A stretch of DNA of 64,000 nt from Actinobacteria bacterium IMCC26207 (GCA_001025035.1 LCZK01000010.1:772049-836048); one strand, 5' to 3'. Counted from the first letter of the stretch, positions 16,046-25,997 are shown. Notes: generated by a model not told the origin, from the letters alone. A program made the numbers and translations.

Positions 16046-17394
16046 CGGTTGGCCTGCCCTGAGGTATCGCCCGTGCCGCTATCTGAGGTACCACCGAGCG
16101 TCTCAGGAACGGGAGCGATCAGCTTGACCGTGGCAACACGGCGGCCTTCTATTTCTTCGACTCCGATACTCCAGCCCTTGCAAAAAAACTGCTCCCCTAC
16201 CTGAGGAATGTGCCCCAGGTGGGCGAGCACAAAGCCGCCGAGCGTTTCGAACTCTCCTGGTGGCATCTCGAACTGACATGCGGATGCAACTTCATCGGGA
16301 TGCAGCAGACCCGAGAGGATGTGTGCCCCTTGCCAGCGACGAACCGATGGGGTGCTCCGCTGAGGATCGTGCTCATCGTCAATATCGCCCACGATCTCTT
16401 CGAGGACATCTTCGAGGGTGATGATTCCCGCCGTGCCACCGTACTCATCAACCACAAGTGCGAATTGCCCAGCAGCGCCCTGCAGTTCAACGATCAGGGA
16501 TTCCAGATTCTTTGACTCCGGGATTGCTAGAACCGAGCGCAGCAGGCGGCGGACAGGGAAGTCCGCCCGATCTTCGACGGCTACCCCAAGGACGTCCTTG
16601 ATATGAACTACGCCGGCAACATGATCAAGATCCTCTTCGATGACGGGAAATCTCGAGAGCCCGGTGTTTGCCGTCAGCTCGAGCAAGTCACTCACGAGAG
16701 CATCAAGTGGCAGAGCATGAACGCTGACACGCGGGGTTAGTGCATCGGCAGCTGTTTTTTCGCCAAAGCGAAACGTGCGAGTTAGCAAGTCAGCATCTTT
16801 GTGGTCCAAGGTTCCACTCTCTGCCGAGGATGTAACCAAGCGCTTCAACTCTTGGCGACTCCTCACACTCGACAACTCCTCTTTGGGTTCAACCCCAAAG
16901 AGACGAACCAGTCGTTCGGCCAAGGCGTTGCACACAAAGATCACGGGACTGAACAGCAGATTGAAACCCCGAAACACAGCAGACAGCGCCAGAACTGTGG
17001 GCAGCGGCCTAGCAACCGCCACAGACTTTGGAACCAACTCGCCCACGACCATTTGCACCACCGTGGTGAAGAGCAACGCTAGGAGCACCGAGACTCCCAG
17101 TGCACGAGACTCTCCTAGTAGGTTCCCAACAAATGGCTCCAAGGCAACCGCCACCACTGGCTCGGCCAGCACGCCAAGGCCAAGGCTGCAGATGGTGATT
17201 CCTAGTTGTGCGCCCGACAAGTTGTACGACAGTCGCTGTTGCAAAGCGGCGGCACGAACAGCAGACCGGCTGCCCTCTTCTGCGAGCTTCTGCAGTTGGT
17301 TGCGGTCAACGGCAACAAGGCCGAACTCTATGGCCACGAAAAAGGCGTTTGCCAACACCAAAAGCAGCACTGCGCCGAACCCGAGCAGAGTCAT
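16042..17394 (-). CDS. CNNM/CBS/CorC-domain membrane protein
   Basis: 450 residues with the full architecture: CNNM domain (ANAFFVAIEFGLVAVDRNQL, MVVGELVPKSVAVARP), CBS pair (PRVSVHALPLDALVSDL to EYGGTAGIITLEDVLEEIVGDI) and a C-terminal CorC/HlyC domain (from about residue 350, LPPGEFETLGGFVLAHLG-like). Probable divalent metal exporter or regulator. First gene of a four-gene minus-strand run (two CNNM proteins, PIG-L, then mshC). Divergent from the MarR gene with 167 bp between starts. Confidence 0.9.
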   Translation of the reverse strand: MTLLGFGAVLLLVLANAFFVAIEFGLVAVDRNQLQKLAEEGSRSAVRAAALQQRLSYNLSGAQLGITICSLGLGVLAEPVVAVALEPFVGNLLGESRALGVSVLLALLFTTVVQMVVGELVPKSVAVARPLPTVLALSAVFRGFNLLFSPVIFVCNALAERLVRLFGVEPKEELSSVRSRQELKRLVTSSAESGTLDHKDADLLTRTFRFGEKTAADALTPRVSVHALPLDALVSDLLELTANTGLSRFPVIEEDLDHVAGVVHIKDVLGVAVEDRADFPVRRLLRSVLAIPESKNLESLIVELQGAAGQFALVVDEYGGTAGIITLEDVLEEIVGDIDDEHDPQRSTPSVRRWQGAHILSGLLHPDEVASACQFEMPPGEFETLGGFVLAHLGHIPQVGEQFFCKGWSIGVEEIEGRRVATVKLIAPVPETLGGTSDSGTGDTSGQANR

Positions 17395-17547
17395 GCGAGA
17401 TCAGTCACCAGAAGAGATCCAACAATCCCCTTAGCTTAGTGCTGCGATGACCAAAGACTGACCTTGGAAGGATCTCACTCGCCACGAGCTTGGGCCGCTC
17501 GTACATCTTGAAACCTTGAACAACGAGAGAAGCGCAGAGACGACGGG

Positions 17548-17553
17548 TAGAGT
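17548..17553 (+). promoter_or_regulatory. Candidate -10 (TAGAGT) of a leaderless MarR transcript
   Basis: TAGAGT ends 8 nt before the ATG at 17562; there is no ribosome binding site and no well-spaced -35 box. Confidence 0.4.
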
Positions 17554-17561
17554 ACGGACCA

Positions 17562-18107
17562 ATGTTGCCGGATTCCACATCATCTTTGCGCAGCGCTGAT
17601 GCAGTTCGGGCTGCTGCCCGCTTGGCCAAGGTTGCTGGAACCGCCCTAGCTGAAGGGGAACTCACTCTTCCGCAATACCGCGTGCTGGTCTTCTTGGCGG
17701 TTAGGTCCCGCCCGGCCACCCACGTAGCAGCCCTGCTCGGAGTAAGCGCATCATCAATGACCTCGGTGGTTGACGGGCTCGTTGCCCGCTCACTTGTTTC
17801 TCGTTCAGCGGACCCGACCGATCGACGCCGCGTCATGCTGTCCCTTACGGCTGAGGGCACACGAACCATGCACATCGGTGACGAGCTTGTGGGTTCTGGA
17901 CTCAATCGCCTGTTGCAGCGCTTGGAGCCTGCCCAAGCCGAGCAGGCCTTAGTGGGACTCGAGTTGTTGAATCAGGCAATGGAAGCATCACTTGAGGAAC
18001 GCTTCGGACCACAGTTCAGCGAGTCAGAAGTTCAGACCTCTGCAGATGCCTCAGTTACACCTGTCGCGTCTGCACAGTCTGCACCGTCTGCACAGCCTGA
18101 ATCGTGA
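17562..18107 (+). CDS. MarR-family transcriptional regulator
   Basis: 181 residues. Winged helix core: LTLPQYRVLVFLAVRSRPATHVAALLGVSASSMTSVVDGLVARSLVSR, then the wing DPTDRRRVMLSLTAEG. Dimer helices flank it. The C-terminal 35 residues are Ser/Ala/Pro-rich with a 9-bp repeat and probably unstructured. It overlaps the ABC ATPase start by 4 bp, so it may control that gene and itself. Ligand unknown. Confidence 0.87.
   Translation: MLPDSTSSLRSADAVRAAARLAKVAGTALAEGELTLPQYRVLVFLAVRSRPATHVAALLGVSASSMTSVVDGLVARSLVSRSADPTDRRRVMLSLTAEGTRTMHIGDELVGSGLNRLLQRLEPAQAEQALVGLELLNQAMEASLEERFGPQFSESEVQTSADASVTPVASAQSAPSAQPES
18068..18094. repeat. 9-bp tandem repeat, 3 copies, at the MarR C-terminus
   Basis: Three copies of GTCTGCACA-like units encode Ser-Ala-Gln/Pro repeats in the tail of the regulator. 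Confidence 0.7.
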
Positions 18108-18898
18108 GTCAAGAAGGCACTGCAGTTCTGCGGCTTTCGGGAGTAGGTCTGACTCGCAATGGCACACGTCTGCTGGATCGAATCGATTTTGTAGTCGAAA
18201 CGGGGTCAAGTTGGATCGTTCTGGGAGCTAACGGCAGCGGCAAAACCTCGCTAGTTCGAATCTGTTCACTGTATGAACATCCAAGCTGCGGCACTGTGGA
18301 ATTGCTCGGCGAAGAACTCGGCCATACCGACATTCGCAAGCTGCGCCGACGGGTGGCACTCGTGAGTCCGGCACTGACCGACATGATTCGGCCGCAACTG
18401 ACTGCCACCGAGGTAGTTATGTGCGCCAAGTTTGCAGCCCTCGAACCCTGGTGGCATGACTATGACCAAGCCGATGCGGACAAGGCAGTCAGCCTGCTGA
18501 ACGCCCAGCAGGTCGGTTTCACAGCCCAACGTCGGTACGGGTCGCTGTCCTCTGGTGAGCGTCAGCGGGTGCTGTTAGCTCGGGCTCTCATGTCAGAACC
18601 TGATCTGATTCTGCTCGACGAGCCGAGCGCTGCGCTTGACCTAGGTGGCCGTGAGCTTCTTGTAGAGCGCCTAGGTGAACTTGCAGCCGATCGCGCCGCA
18701 CCGCCAATTCTTCTGGTGACACATCACGTTGAAGAGATCCCACCGAACTTCACTCATGTGCTGGCCTTGCATCAAGGCCAGATTCTTGCTGCAGGACCGT
18801 TGCAAGAGACCTTAAGTAGCGAACTACTCAGCGAGTGTTTTGGACTGCCGCTGAGCTTGCAGCGCTTTGGGTCACGCTGGACTGCTCGACGCAGCTGA
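18104..18898 (+). CDS. ABC transporter ATP-binding protein
   Basis: 264 residues from GTG 18104 (4-bp GTGA overlap with marR). Walker A GANGSGKT, signature LSSGERQR, Walker B LILLDEPSA and H-loop LVTHHVEE are all present. The pattern LVSPALTDMIRPQLTATEVV and VEEIPPNFTHVLALHQG resembles the ModF/YfmF-like ATPases of metal or molybdate systems. No permease or binding protein gene is adjacent, so the substrate is unknown. It is the only ABC ATPase in the window and could in principle energise ThiBP, but nothing links them. The 3' end overlaps the convergent glgX end by 27 bp. Confidence 0.85.
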   Translation: MSQEGTAVLRLSGVGLTRNGTRLLDRIDFVVETGSSWIVLGANGSGKTSLVRICSLYEHPSCGTVELLGEELGHTDIRKLRRRVALVSPALTDMIRPQLTATEVVMCAKFAALEPWWHDYDQADADKAVSLLNAQQVGFTAQRRYGSLSSGERQRVLLARALMSEPDLILLDEPSAALDLGGRELLVERLGELAADRAAPPILLVTHHVEEIPPNFTHVLALHQGQILAAGPLQETLSSELLSECFGLPLSLQRFGSRWTARRS

Positions 18899-20986
18899 GG
18901 GTGCAGGTTCTGTGGCGTACTGCTCAAGGACTAACACACTGCGCGCTGCCAAGCTGATGCTGCCATTGGCCTGGTACGCCGTTGTTCGCGCTTGAGCATG
19001 TTCAGTATCAACTCGGCACAGCCAGTGCTGGCCCCACTGCTCCCCTGGTAGCTGCCAGGCCAGTTCTTCGTCACCCAGGTTGAAACACAGAAGCAACGTA
19101 GAACCTTGGAGTTGTTCGCCCCGTGGGCCGACCTCGTCAAGGTCTCCATTGAGCCACACGCCCATGCTTCGCCCACCGTCATTCCAATGCCCCGAGTCCA
19201 TCTCTGTGCCATCAGATCTGAACCATGCAACATCGACTTGACTGCCCTCTCGAACCGCACGGCCAGTCAAGAACTTACGACGTTGCAGCACTCGATTGGA
19301 TTGCCGAAGATGAATCAAATGGCGCGTAAATTCCAAGAGTTCGGTGTCAGCCTGCGACCAGTTCACCCAAGAGATCTCGTTGTCCTGAGCAAAGCCATTG
19401 TTGTTTCCGTGCTGCGTTCTTCCAATCTCATCACCGGCCACCAGCATGGGAACACCCTGGGATAGAACCAACGTGCAGAGCAGGTTTCGCTGTTGTCGCT
19501 TGCGCAACTGCTGCACCTCGGGTGAGTCAGTGGGACCCTCCGCCCCGCAGTTCCAGGAACGATTGTCATCAGTACCGTCGCGGTTATCTTCACCATTGGC
19601 TTGGTTCAGCTTGTGTTCGTAGCTGACCATATCGGCCAAGGTGAAACCGTCGTGGGCAGTCACAAAATTGATGCTCGCATGTGGTCGACGACCCTCGGCC
19701 TGATACAGGTCAGAGGAGCCGGTGAGCCGAGCTGCAAACTCTCCGAGCTGGCCGAGTTGTCCCCGCCAGACATCCCTGACGCAATCGCGGTAGCGACCAT
19801 TCCACTCTGACCACAGTGGAGGAAAGTTCCCGACCTGATAGCCGCCCTCTCCAACATCCCAAGGCTCGGCAATGAGCTTGACCTGACTTATCACTGGGTC
19901 TTGCTGAATTAGGTCGAAGAAGGCACTGAGGCGGTCCACCTCGTGAAGTTCACGGGCCAACGTCGCAGCAAGATCAAAGCGAAACCCATCCACATGCATC
20001 TCTTCTATCCAATAACGCAAGCTATCCATGATGAGTTGCAGCACATGAGGGTGACGCATGTTCAGGGTGTTCCCCGTACCCGTGTAGTCCACGTACTCGC
20101 TGCGGTCCTGCTGGTTCAGGCGGTAGTAGGCGCTGTTGTCGAGCCCCTTGAAACTGAGCAACGGTCCGCCCCTGCCACCCTCGGCCGTGTGGTTGTAGAC
20201 CACGTCCAAGATCACCTCTATGCCGGCTTCGTGCAAGGTCTTGACCATGACCTTGAACTCCTGTACCTGCTCCCCCGCTTGGCCTCCCACGGCGTACTCA
20301 TTATGAGGGGCAAAGAAACCAATCGAGTTGTAACCCCAGTAATTGCGTAGGCCCATCTGCACGAGCCGACGGTCGTGGACGAATTGATGAACAGGCATCA
20401 GTTCAATGGCCGTTACACCCAAGTTGTGGAGGTGTTCAATAATCGCTGGAGAACACACACCGAGATACGAACCACGATGCTGCTCGGTTACGCCGGGGTG
20501 CAGTTGGGTAAGGCCTTTGACATGAGCCTCGTACAACACCGTCTCATGCCATGGTCGCTGCGGAGAGCGATCTTGACCCCAGTCAAACCATGGGTTGATG
20601 ACTACTGATCTGGGCACGTACGGGGCTGAATCCGTGTCGAGGGCATCTTCCGCGTCTACTGCGTCATCCCATTGAATTGATCCAGCGATTGCTTTGGCGT
20701 ACGGGTCCAGCAACAACTTGGACTGCAGATTGAGTTCGGCCACGCTTCGACGAGGCCCACGTACTCGAAAGCCGTAGCGCATACCTGGCCCAATATCTGG
20801 CAAGTACCCAAACCAGACTGACCCAACGCATTCGGGTAACTCCACTACTAGTTCTGCCCCGCGCTCATCAAAAAGGCACAGTTCTACTCCCTCGGCCACC
20901 TCGGAAAACACAGAGAAGTTCGTGCCAGCGCCATCCCAATTTGCTCCAAGCGGATATGGCCGCCCGGGCCACACTCGAACCGTCAT
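18872..20986 (-). CDS. glgX: Glycogen debranching enzyme (GH13, isoamylase type)
   Basis: 704 residues. It hydrolyses alpha-1,6 branches of glycogen limit dextrins. A CBM48 domain lies at the N-terminus (YPLGANWDGAGTNFSVFSE), then the GH13 barrel: DVVYNHTAEG (region I), GFRFDLAATLARE with the nucleophile Asp (region II), LIAEPWDVGEGGYQVG with the acid Glu (region III) and NFVTAHDGFTLADMVSY (region IV). Length is typical. The last 15 residues are Ser/Ala/Pro-rich and encoded within the overlap with the ABC ATPase gene. Upstream SRPBCC gene overlaps by 4 bp. Confidence 0.94.
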   Translation of the reverse strand: MTVRVWPGRPYPLGANWDGAGTNFSVFSEVAEGVELCLFDERGAELVVELPECVGSVWFGYLPDIGPGMRYGFRVRGPRRSVAELNLQSKLLLDPYAKAIAGSIQWDDAVDAEDALDTDSAPYVPRSVVINPWFDWGQDRSPQRPWHETVLYEAHVKGLTQLHPGVTEQHRGSYLGVCSPAIIEHLHNLGVTAIELMPVHQFVHDRRLVQMGLRNYWGYNSIGFFAPHNEYAVGGQAGEQVQEFKVMVKTLHEAGIEVILDVVYNHTAEGGRGGPLLSFKGLDNSAYYRLNQQDRSEYVDYTGTGNTLNMRHPHVLQLIMDSLRYWIEEMHVDGFRFDLAATLARELHEVDRLSAFFDLIQQDPVISQVKLIAEPWDVGEGGYQVGNFPPLWSEWNGRYRDCVRDVWRGQLGQLGEFAARLTGSSDLYQAEGRRPHASINFVTAHDGFTLADMVSYEHKLNQANGEDNRDGTDDNRSWNCGAEGPTDSPEVQQLRKRQQRNLLCTLVLSQGVPMLVAGDEIGRTQHGNNNGFAQDNEISWVNWSQADTELLEFTRHLIHLRQSNRVLQRRKFLTGRAVREGSQVDVAWFRSDGTEMDSGHWNDGGRSMGVWLNGDLDEVGPRGEQLQGSTLLLCFNLGDEELAWQLPGEQWGQHWLCRVDTEHAQARTTAYQANGSISLAARSVLVLEQYATEPAPSAASSSPA

Positions 20987-21432
20987 GAGCCCACTCCAAG
21001 AACGCTCAATAAGCGGCCTCTTGAGCGCTCAATCTCATCGGCAAGTAGTCGATCCAGCATGGGCACCCACATCGTGCCCCCGTAATGCAAAGACATGGTC
21101 AGGGTGCACTCAACTGCTGACAGAGCTTCAACTCTTGCCTCGAGGACCCAGTCGCTATGGGAACGCGAATCCAGTTCCCGTCGCTCAAACCGGGCGATGC
21201 GTGGCGAATCGGACTGAGTTCTGACCATCCGCAGGCGCTTGGATCGGCTCAGTAAACCTAACTGGCCGCGAAGGTCAACTGACCATGCCGGCCCTGCGTC
21301 GCTAGGGTCCGGCTCAACTGCTTGTGCCCGCGGCACGATCTCGAGCCAGTCCGGATATCTCGCTAAATCTGCGACGAGATCAAAGAGCAGTTCAGGTTCA
21401 ACTTGGGCAGCCAGAACTGCACTGACATCCAT
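20983..21432 (-). CDS. SRPBCC (START-like/polyketide cyclase) family protein
   Basis: 149 residues. N-terminal VEPELLFDLVADLARYPDWLEIV and C-terminal MLDRLLADEIERSRGRLLSVL are typical of the helix-grip fold, which binds a hydrophobic ligand. The ligand and role are unknown. It overlaps glgX by 4 bp, so they are transcribed together; whether they share a function is unclear. Confidence 0.8.
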   Translation of the reverse strand: MDVSAVLAAQVEPELLFDLVADLARYPDWLEIVPRAQAVEPDPSDAGPAWSVDLRGQLGLLSRSKRLRMVRTQSDSPRIARFERRELDSRSHSDWVLEARVEALSAVECTLTMSLHYGGTMWVPMLDRLLADEIERSRGRLLSVLGVGS

Positions 21433-21566
21433 TAGTAGCTCTGGTCCAAACTGCTAGCCGAAACAAATTGCATCCAACCATTCTGCCGCCCATTTGCCAA
21501 GATGTCGGCCACCACCCCAAGAACCGTGGATCAGCCTTGCAGTGAGGGCCGAGCAGGATCCACTGA

Positions 21567-23027
21567 CTAGCCCGTAGTGGCCGAGGGGTCAGCTATCGGT
21601 GGAGTTGCTGGATCGGCTGCGGGTGCTGGCGCTGCTGCGGGTGCGGTCGCGGGATCGGCTGCCGGTGCGGCCGTAGTCACTGCTGCCGGGTCGACTGCCG
21701 GATCAGCTAGTGGTGCAGTCGCACGAAAGACAGTCCGGTTGCCGTAGGCGGCTTTCAGGACCGGATAGGGGTTCACTGCATCACCGCCGCCGGGGTGAAT
21801 CTCGAAATGTAAATGAGGTGACGTGCCGCGAGCGTTTCCGGTGTCACCGACGTAGCCGACAAGCTGACCGGCGGTAACCCGCATGCCATCAGATAAGCCG
21901 ACGGCAAAGGCCGACAGGTGCGCGTAGTAGTACTCGGTTCCAGACTCCCCCACTACCCACAACTTGTTCCCGCCGAGGGTGCCAGTCCCGATACGAGCAA
22001 CCGTTCCATTTTCTGATGCAATCAGCGGTGTCCCATACGTGGCAAAAATATCTGTTCCCTGATGCCAGTGCGCTGAGGGCGTTCCCATCATCCGCGGGTA
22101 ACCCCAACTGTCGATGAACTCCACCTCGCTAGCTACTGGAAACACGAACCCATTGATGTATGCGTGAGCACCATTCTGATAGGCCTGTAGTTGAGCTGTT
22201 GCTCCAGCCACAGCATCGACAGCAGTTTGGACTTGAGCAGTGGTTTGAGTAAGCACCGACTGAGCAATACCAAGATCCGAGGCCAGCTTGGCCTCACTCT
22301 TTCCGAGCGCCTTGCTCTGTCGTTCATAACTCCGAAGAAGTCGCTCGTGCTGCTGTGCAACCACCGCCAAGTAACTCCGAGCTACGCCCAAGTCAACGAA
22401 ATCGTTGTTATCTAGCAGCGCGAGTTTGTCCTCGGCTCGACCCTGCATATAGGCAGTCACTGCATGATCTCGGAGCCGACGTCGAGCAGTTGCAGTCTTG
22501 GTGACTGCGGTTCTCACTTCGCCCGAGAGCGAGTCCAGTTGGGCAGTCAAATCGAGCACCGTCTGCGTTTTCTCTGCAACACGCTTTTGAATCTGATCAA
22601 GGTCTGCCTGACTTGCGAGCAGGGCCGCTTGAGCACCGGCTACGCGCTCGGGCAGAACTGCTACGGATTGAGGATCGAAGCTGAACTGCGCAATCGGCAG
22701 GTCGATTCCATCCCCCTCGCCAGGGTCCACTAGGAACGGCACGCGAGGATCATTGATCAGTTCCTCTGGAATGGGGGGCAGGTAGGTCGTAGGGGGAGAA
22801 AGCGAGGGGTCTGGAGTGCTGCCGGGAACAGTTCCCGGAACGGTTGAACCTCCAAGCGCAGTAGTCGAGGTGGTCGATTCACCCCCAGGTAGTTCGCTGT
22901 TCGGAGGTGTGCTCGGATCACTCTGACGAGCAACAGTTGACACTGAACCTGCTGACACTGAACCTGCTGAGAAAACAACCGCGGTGAATCCAGCAAGAAT
23001 CGCAATAGTGGTCCGTGAATTCATCAT
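21567..23027 (-). CDS. Secreted M23 peptidase with coiled-coil domain (EnvC/NlpD-like)
   Basis: 486 residues from ATG 23027 (an ATG at 23024 is equally possible; the frame is open upstream to 23111 but that adds no signal). Signal peptide of about 28 residues, a Ser/Thr/Pro linker, a long coiled coil (about residues 95-245, ERVAGAQAALLASQADLDQI onward), then the LytM/M23 domain with HWHQGTD and HLHFEIH zinc motifs. Catalytically competent M23 would cut peptidoglycan cross-bridges at division. The C-terminal 40 residues are Ala/Pro/Asp-rich repeats. Not in an obvious operon with thiP, 209 bp away. Confidence 0.88.
   Translation of the reverse strand: MMNSRTTIAILAGFTAVVFSAGSVSAGSVSTVARQSDPSTPPNSELPGGESTTSTTALGGSTVPGTVPGSTPDPSLSPPTTYLPPIPEELINDPRVPFLVDPGEGDGIDLPIAQFSFDPQSVAVLPERVAGAQAALLASQADLDQIQKRVAEKTQTVLDLTAQLDSLSGEVRTAVTKTATARRRLRDHAVTAYMQGRAEDKLALLDNNDFVDLGVARSYLAVVAQQHERLLRSYERQSKALGKSEAKLASDLGIAQSVLTQTTAQVQTAVDAVAGATAQLQAYQNGAHAYINGFVFPVASEVEFIDSWGYPRMMGTPSAHWHQGTDIFATYGTPLIASENGTVARIGTGTLGGNKLWVVGESGTEYYYAHLSAFAVGLSDGMRVTAGQLVGYVGDTGNARGTSPHLHFEIHPGGGDAVNPYPVLKAAYGNRTVFRATAPLADPAVDPAAVTTAAPAADPATAPAAAPAPAADPATPPIADPSATTG
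22938..22967. repeat. 15-bp tandem duplication in the M23 signal region
   Basis: TGACACTGAACCTGC occurs twice in tandem and encodes Ala-Gly-Ser-Val-Ser repeats at the signal peptide cleavage region. Confidence 0.85.
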
Positions 23028-23235
23028 TGTGCCCGAGTCCGCAAGTGGAGGGTGGCAGCCGGGTTCTTGGTGGCTGCGACGGCATCGATGGTACAGCCCT
23101 ATTGCGCTCACAACACCCTGATGGGGGACTCTTCCCCAGTGTTTACTTATTCAGCACTCGCCGTTTACTTGTTTTGTCCTGAGCGGGCCCCTCCACCCTT
23201 CTTCTTGGTGGCACGGGGCGGGCTAGGGGGGATGG

Positions 23236-24909
23236 CTAGAAAGCTAGATCTAGGCCCTCATCGCCGGCAGCTAGATAATCCACCGCCAACAAGACGCCGC
23301 CACAGAGCAGCACGAGGATGCAAGACAGTGCCATTGCCTGCCCAAAGCCAGCAGCAGCGGGACGGCTCAACAGACGCTCAATCGCTACGGGAGCAGTCGG
23401 GCTTGCAGCGCGGACAAGAAAGACTGTTGCCCCGAACTCTCCAAGACATGCCACAAACCCAAGGCCTGCGCCCGCAAAGACTGCGGAACGAATCGATGGA
23501 AGCTCGATCCGCCAGAAGCGTCCGATCGAACCCGCGCCGAGCAATTGGCCGGACTCGCCAAGCGATGCGGGCAGTGCTTGCAGAGCGGGAAGCACTGCTC
23601 GCACAACCAAGGGAATCGCAACGAGCATTTGGGCGATCGGCACCAGCCAAAGCGATCCGCGCAGATCGAGTGGCGGCCTGCCACCAATCAGGAGTAGCCC
23701 CAGTCCAAGCGTGGTTGCCGACACCCCCAGAGGCAGCAGCAAAATTCGATCCGCTGCTCCCCCGGGTCGTTGGGCGATGACCCGCGCCGCAAGAACCCCC
23801 AGCAGCAGCGCTGCAGTTGCCGCTGCGCTAGCCGTAAGCAGGGAACGCCAGAGCGCTGAAAGGGGATCGATGCTCAGGCCAGTGCCTGCTGTAACCGAAC
23901 CAAGATGCTGCCAATTTGCTAGCCCCAAGCCAGTCCCGACTCGAAGGGAGCGCTCGAACAGCGCTGCTATCGGTAACCCACAAATCATGACAACAGCACC
24001 AACCGCAGCGACTACTGCTGCCCACTCCGCAACTGAACGCGGGAGGCGATCCGACCTACGAGCCCGAAATACCGAACTCACTGCGCGCCGCTTGCTGATC
24101 CGGCTATGGATACTGAGGGTGGCAAGTACTGCAACAAGCTGAACGCCACAGAGCACTCCAGCACCAGAAATATCAAACTGCCGAGTTGCTCGAGTCCAGA
24201 TCTCTACTTCGACGGTGGTGACTGAGCCACCACCGAGCATCACGATCACGCCAAAGCTTGTGAAGCAGAACAAGAACACCACCACGGCAGAGGCTGCAAT
24301 GGCTGGGAGCACCGTCGGTAGAAGCACGCGTCGAGCAGCTTGAAAAGGGGAGGCTCCGAGCATCCGCGCAGCAGCCTCTTGGTTTGAGTCCACCCCGCTG
24401 AGGGCGGCCCCGACTGTGCGAATGACTACCGCCAGGTTGAAACACACTTGTGCGATAACGATTGCCAACCATGTTCCTCGGGCCTCGAACAAGCCCCGAG
24501 GACCAAGCAGGGTGGCAAATGCTGCGCCAATAACGACCGTAGGCAACACAAACGGAACAGTCGCAAGAGTTTTCACGAAGGATCGGCCATAGAAGCGAAA
24601 TCGCGATAACACCCAGGCAACGGGTACTCCAACTGCGACGGTACACGCACAAGAAACCAGGGCCTGAGCCACTGTGACTGCGATGAGTCGCCAAGTTCTC
24701 GGAGAGCTAAGAATTCGAGTGACTGCCTCTGCACTCCATACTCCGTCCGGCCGTATGGCTCTGAGCAGGACCGCAGAAATTGGCAGAGCGATCATCAGCA
24801 GAACTGCAGTGACCACAATGACCCCGACCCTCGACACGTGCCCCATCTTGACTGCCGAGGGTCGGAGACTTTGGTGCCCTGCTGGGCGCTGATCACTTAG
24901 GAACTTCAC
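23236..24909 (-). CDS. thiP: Thiamine ABC transporter, fused permease
   Basis: 557 residues from GTG 24909, which overlaps the thiB stop by 4 bp (GTGA); an upstream in-frame ATG at 24939 would overlap more. About 12 transmembrane helices in two homologous halves, each with an EAA-like loop (EAAARMLGASPFQAARRVLLP; ESGQLLGAGSIGRFWRIELP). This two-in-one permease is the ThiP/FbpB layout. Together with thiB and thiN under a TPP riboswitch the substrate is thiamine or its phosphates. No ThiQ ATPase gene follows; the next gene is an M23 peptidase. Confidence 0.88.
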   Translation of the reverse strand: MKFLSDQRPAGHQSLRPSAVKMGHVSRVGVIVVTAVLLMIALPISAVLLRAIRPDGVWSAEAVTRILSSPRTWRLIAVTVAQALVSCACTVAVGVPVAWVLSRFRFYGRSFVKTLATVPFVLPTVVIGAAFATLLGPRGLFEARGTWLAIVIAQVCFNLAVVIRTVGAALSGVDSNQEAAARMLGASPFQAARRVLLPTVLPAIAASAVVVFLFCFTSFGVIVMLGGGSVTTVEVEIWTRATRQFDISGAGVLCGVQLVAVLATLSIHSRISKRRAVSSVFRARRSDRLPRSVAEWAAVVAAVGAVVMICGLPIAALFERSLRVGTGLGLANWQHLGSVTAGTGLSIDPLSALWRSLLTASAAATAALLLGVLAARVIAQRPGGAADRILLLPLGVSATTLGLGLLLIGGRPPLDLRGSLWLVPIAQMLVAIPLVVRAVLPALQALPASLGESGQLLGAGSIGRFWRIELPSIRSAVFAGAGLGFVACLGEFGATVFLVRAASPTAPVAIERLLSRPAAAGFGQAMALSCILVLLCGGVLLAVDYLAAGDEGLDLAF

Positions 24910-25997
24910 TCCATTTTCTCTCGCCACTGCTCGATCCAAGCATCGCGTTGAGCGGAGATAAGTGCTGGGTCCAGACTCAGTGGATTCGTGGCGCGTGGGG
25001 CAAACTTCTCAAACACTTCTGGCAACTCAACATCAGTTACCGGAAAGACAAAATTACTGAGGGGCAAGGCCTTTTGCCAAGCCGGGCTCAGCATGAATTC
25101 CACAAGTTTCTGCCCCAACTCGGGTTCAGCCGCTCCAGCTAGGACTCCTGCGTATTCCACTTGGGCTACGCAAGTGTCGAGCATGACACTCGAGGCCGGC
25201 TCGGTGCGCTTTGGATCACTAAAGACCACCTCTGCCGGTGGGCTTGAGGCATATGAGAGCACGAGTGGTCGGTCTCCTCCAGAAACCGTGTAGTCCGAGT
25301 AGTAAGCATCATCCCAACTCGGCCGCACCCGCACTCCGTTGTCTTTGAGTTGTTGCCAGTAGTCCAACCAGGCGTCCTCGCCGCTGCGCGCAATAGTTCC
25401 AATGAGGAATGCAAGTCCAGGCGAAGAGGTCACCGGACTTGCGAGCACAAGAAGGTCGCGATAGATCGGATCGGCGAGTTGCGCCATTTCAGTAGGCGCC
25501 TCAATGCCATTGTTTGCGAACCATTCCTGATCAATATTGATACAGACATCACCAGTGTCGATGGGAATGAGTTGTTCTCCTGCCTCGCCATCTAGGCGCA
25601 ACGAGTCTGGAACTTGTTCAATCCCCTGAGGTTGAAAAGGCTGGAGTAGATCCTCGCTAAGGGCTCGCGTGGCGAGAGTGTTGTCGATGCCAAAGATCAC
25701 ATCTCCTTCTGGCGCTCCTGCAGAGAGCAGGGCTTTGGTCAACATGGTGGAGGAGTCCCCTGTGGCTACCACCTTGATGGTTGCGCCGGTCAGCTTGGTG
25801 AACTCCGCTGCAGCTTCTTCAGGAAGTGCGAAGGCGTCGTAGGTGACAAGTACGACTTCTTGTTTCGAACTCGAATCCTGTTCGGGTTCGGCTGTCGAGG
25901 ACGTATCTGAGCTGCAAGCGGAGGCGAGCATCAGAATGCACCCGGCTAGGGCGCAACAAGTAGCGATGCAGGACCGTATGAATCCAGAGGAGCTCAT
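24906..25997 (-). CDS. thiB: Thiamine-binding lipoprotein of the ABC importer
   Basis: 363 residues. Lipoprotein signal peptide ending LMLASAC. The TbpA/ThiB signature is clear: VTYDAFALPEEAAAEFTKLTG, IGTSG-like GDVIFGIDNTLATRAL, PIDTGDVCINID and PLVLSYASSPPAEV. It captures thiamine outside the cell and hands it to ThiP. ATG overlaps the thiN stop by 4 bp, so the three genes are translationally coupled. Confidence 0.92.
   Translation of the reverse strand: MSSSGFIRSCIATCCALAGCILMLASACSSDTSSTAEPEQDSSSKQEVVLVTYDAFALPEEAAAEFTKLTGATIKVVATGDSSTMLTKALLSAGAPEGDVIFGIDNTLATRALSEDLLQPFQPQGIEQVPDSLRLDGEAGEQLIPIDTGDVCINIDQEWFANNGIEAPTEMAQLADPIYRDLLVLASPVTSSPGLAFLIGTIARSGEDAWLDYWQQLKDNGVRVRPSWDDAYYSDYTVSGGDRPLVLSYASSPPAEVVFSDPKRTEPASSVMLDTCVAQVEYAGVLAGAAEPELGQKLVEFMLSPAWQKALPLSNFVFPVTDVELPEVFEKFAPRATNPLSLDPALISAQRDAWIEQWREKME

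Noticed and set aside
18104..18898. ThiQ, the missing ATPase of the thiamine importer
   Set aside because: It is coupled to a MarR gene 4 kb from the thiamine operon and lacks a TPP riboswitch; nothing in the sequence links it to thiamine.
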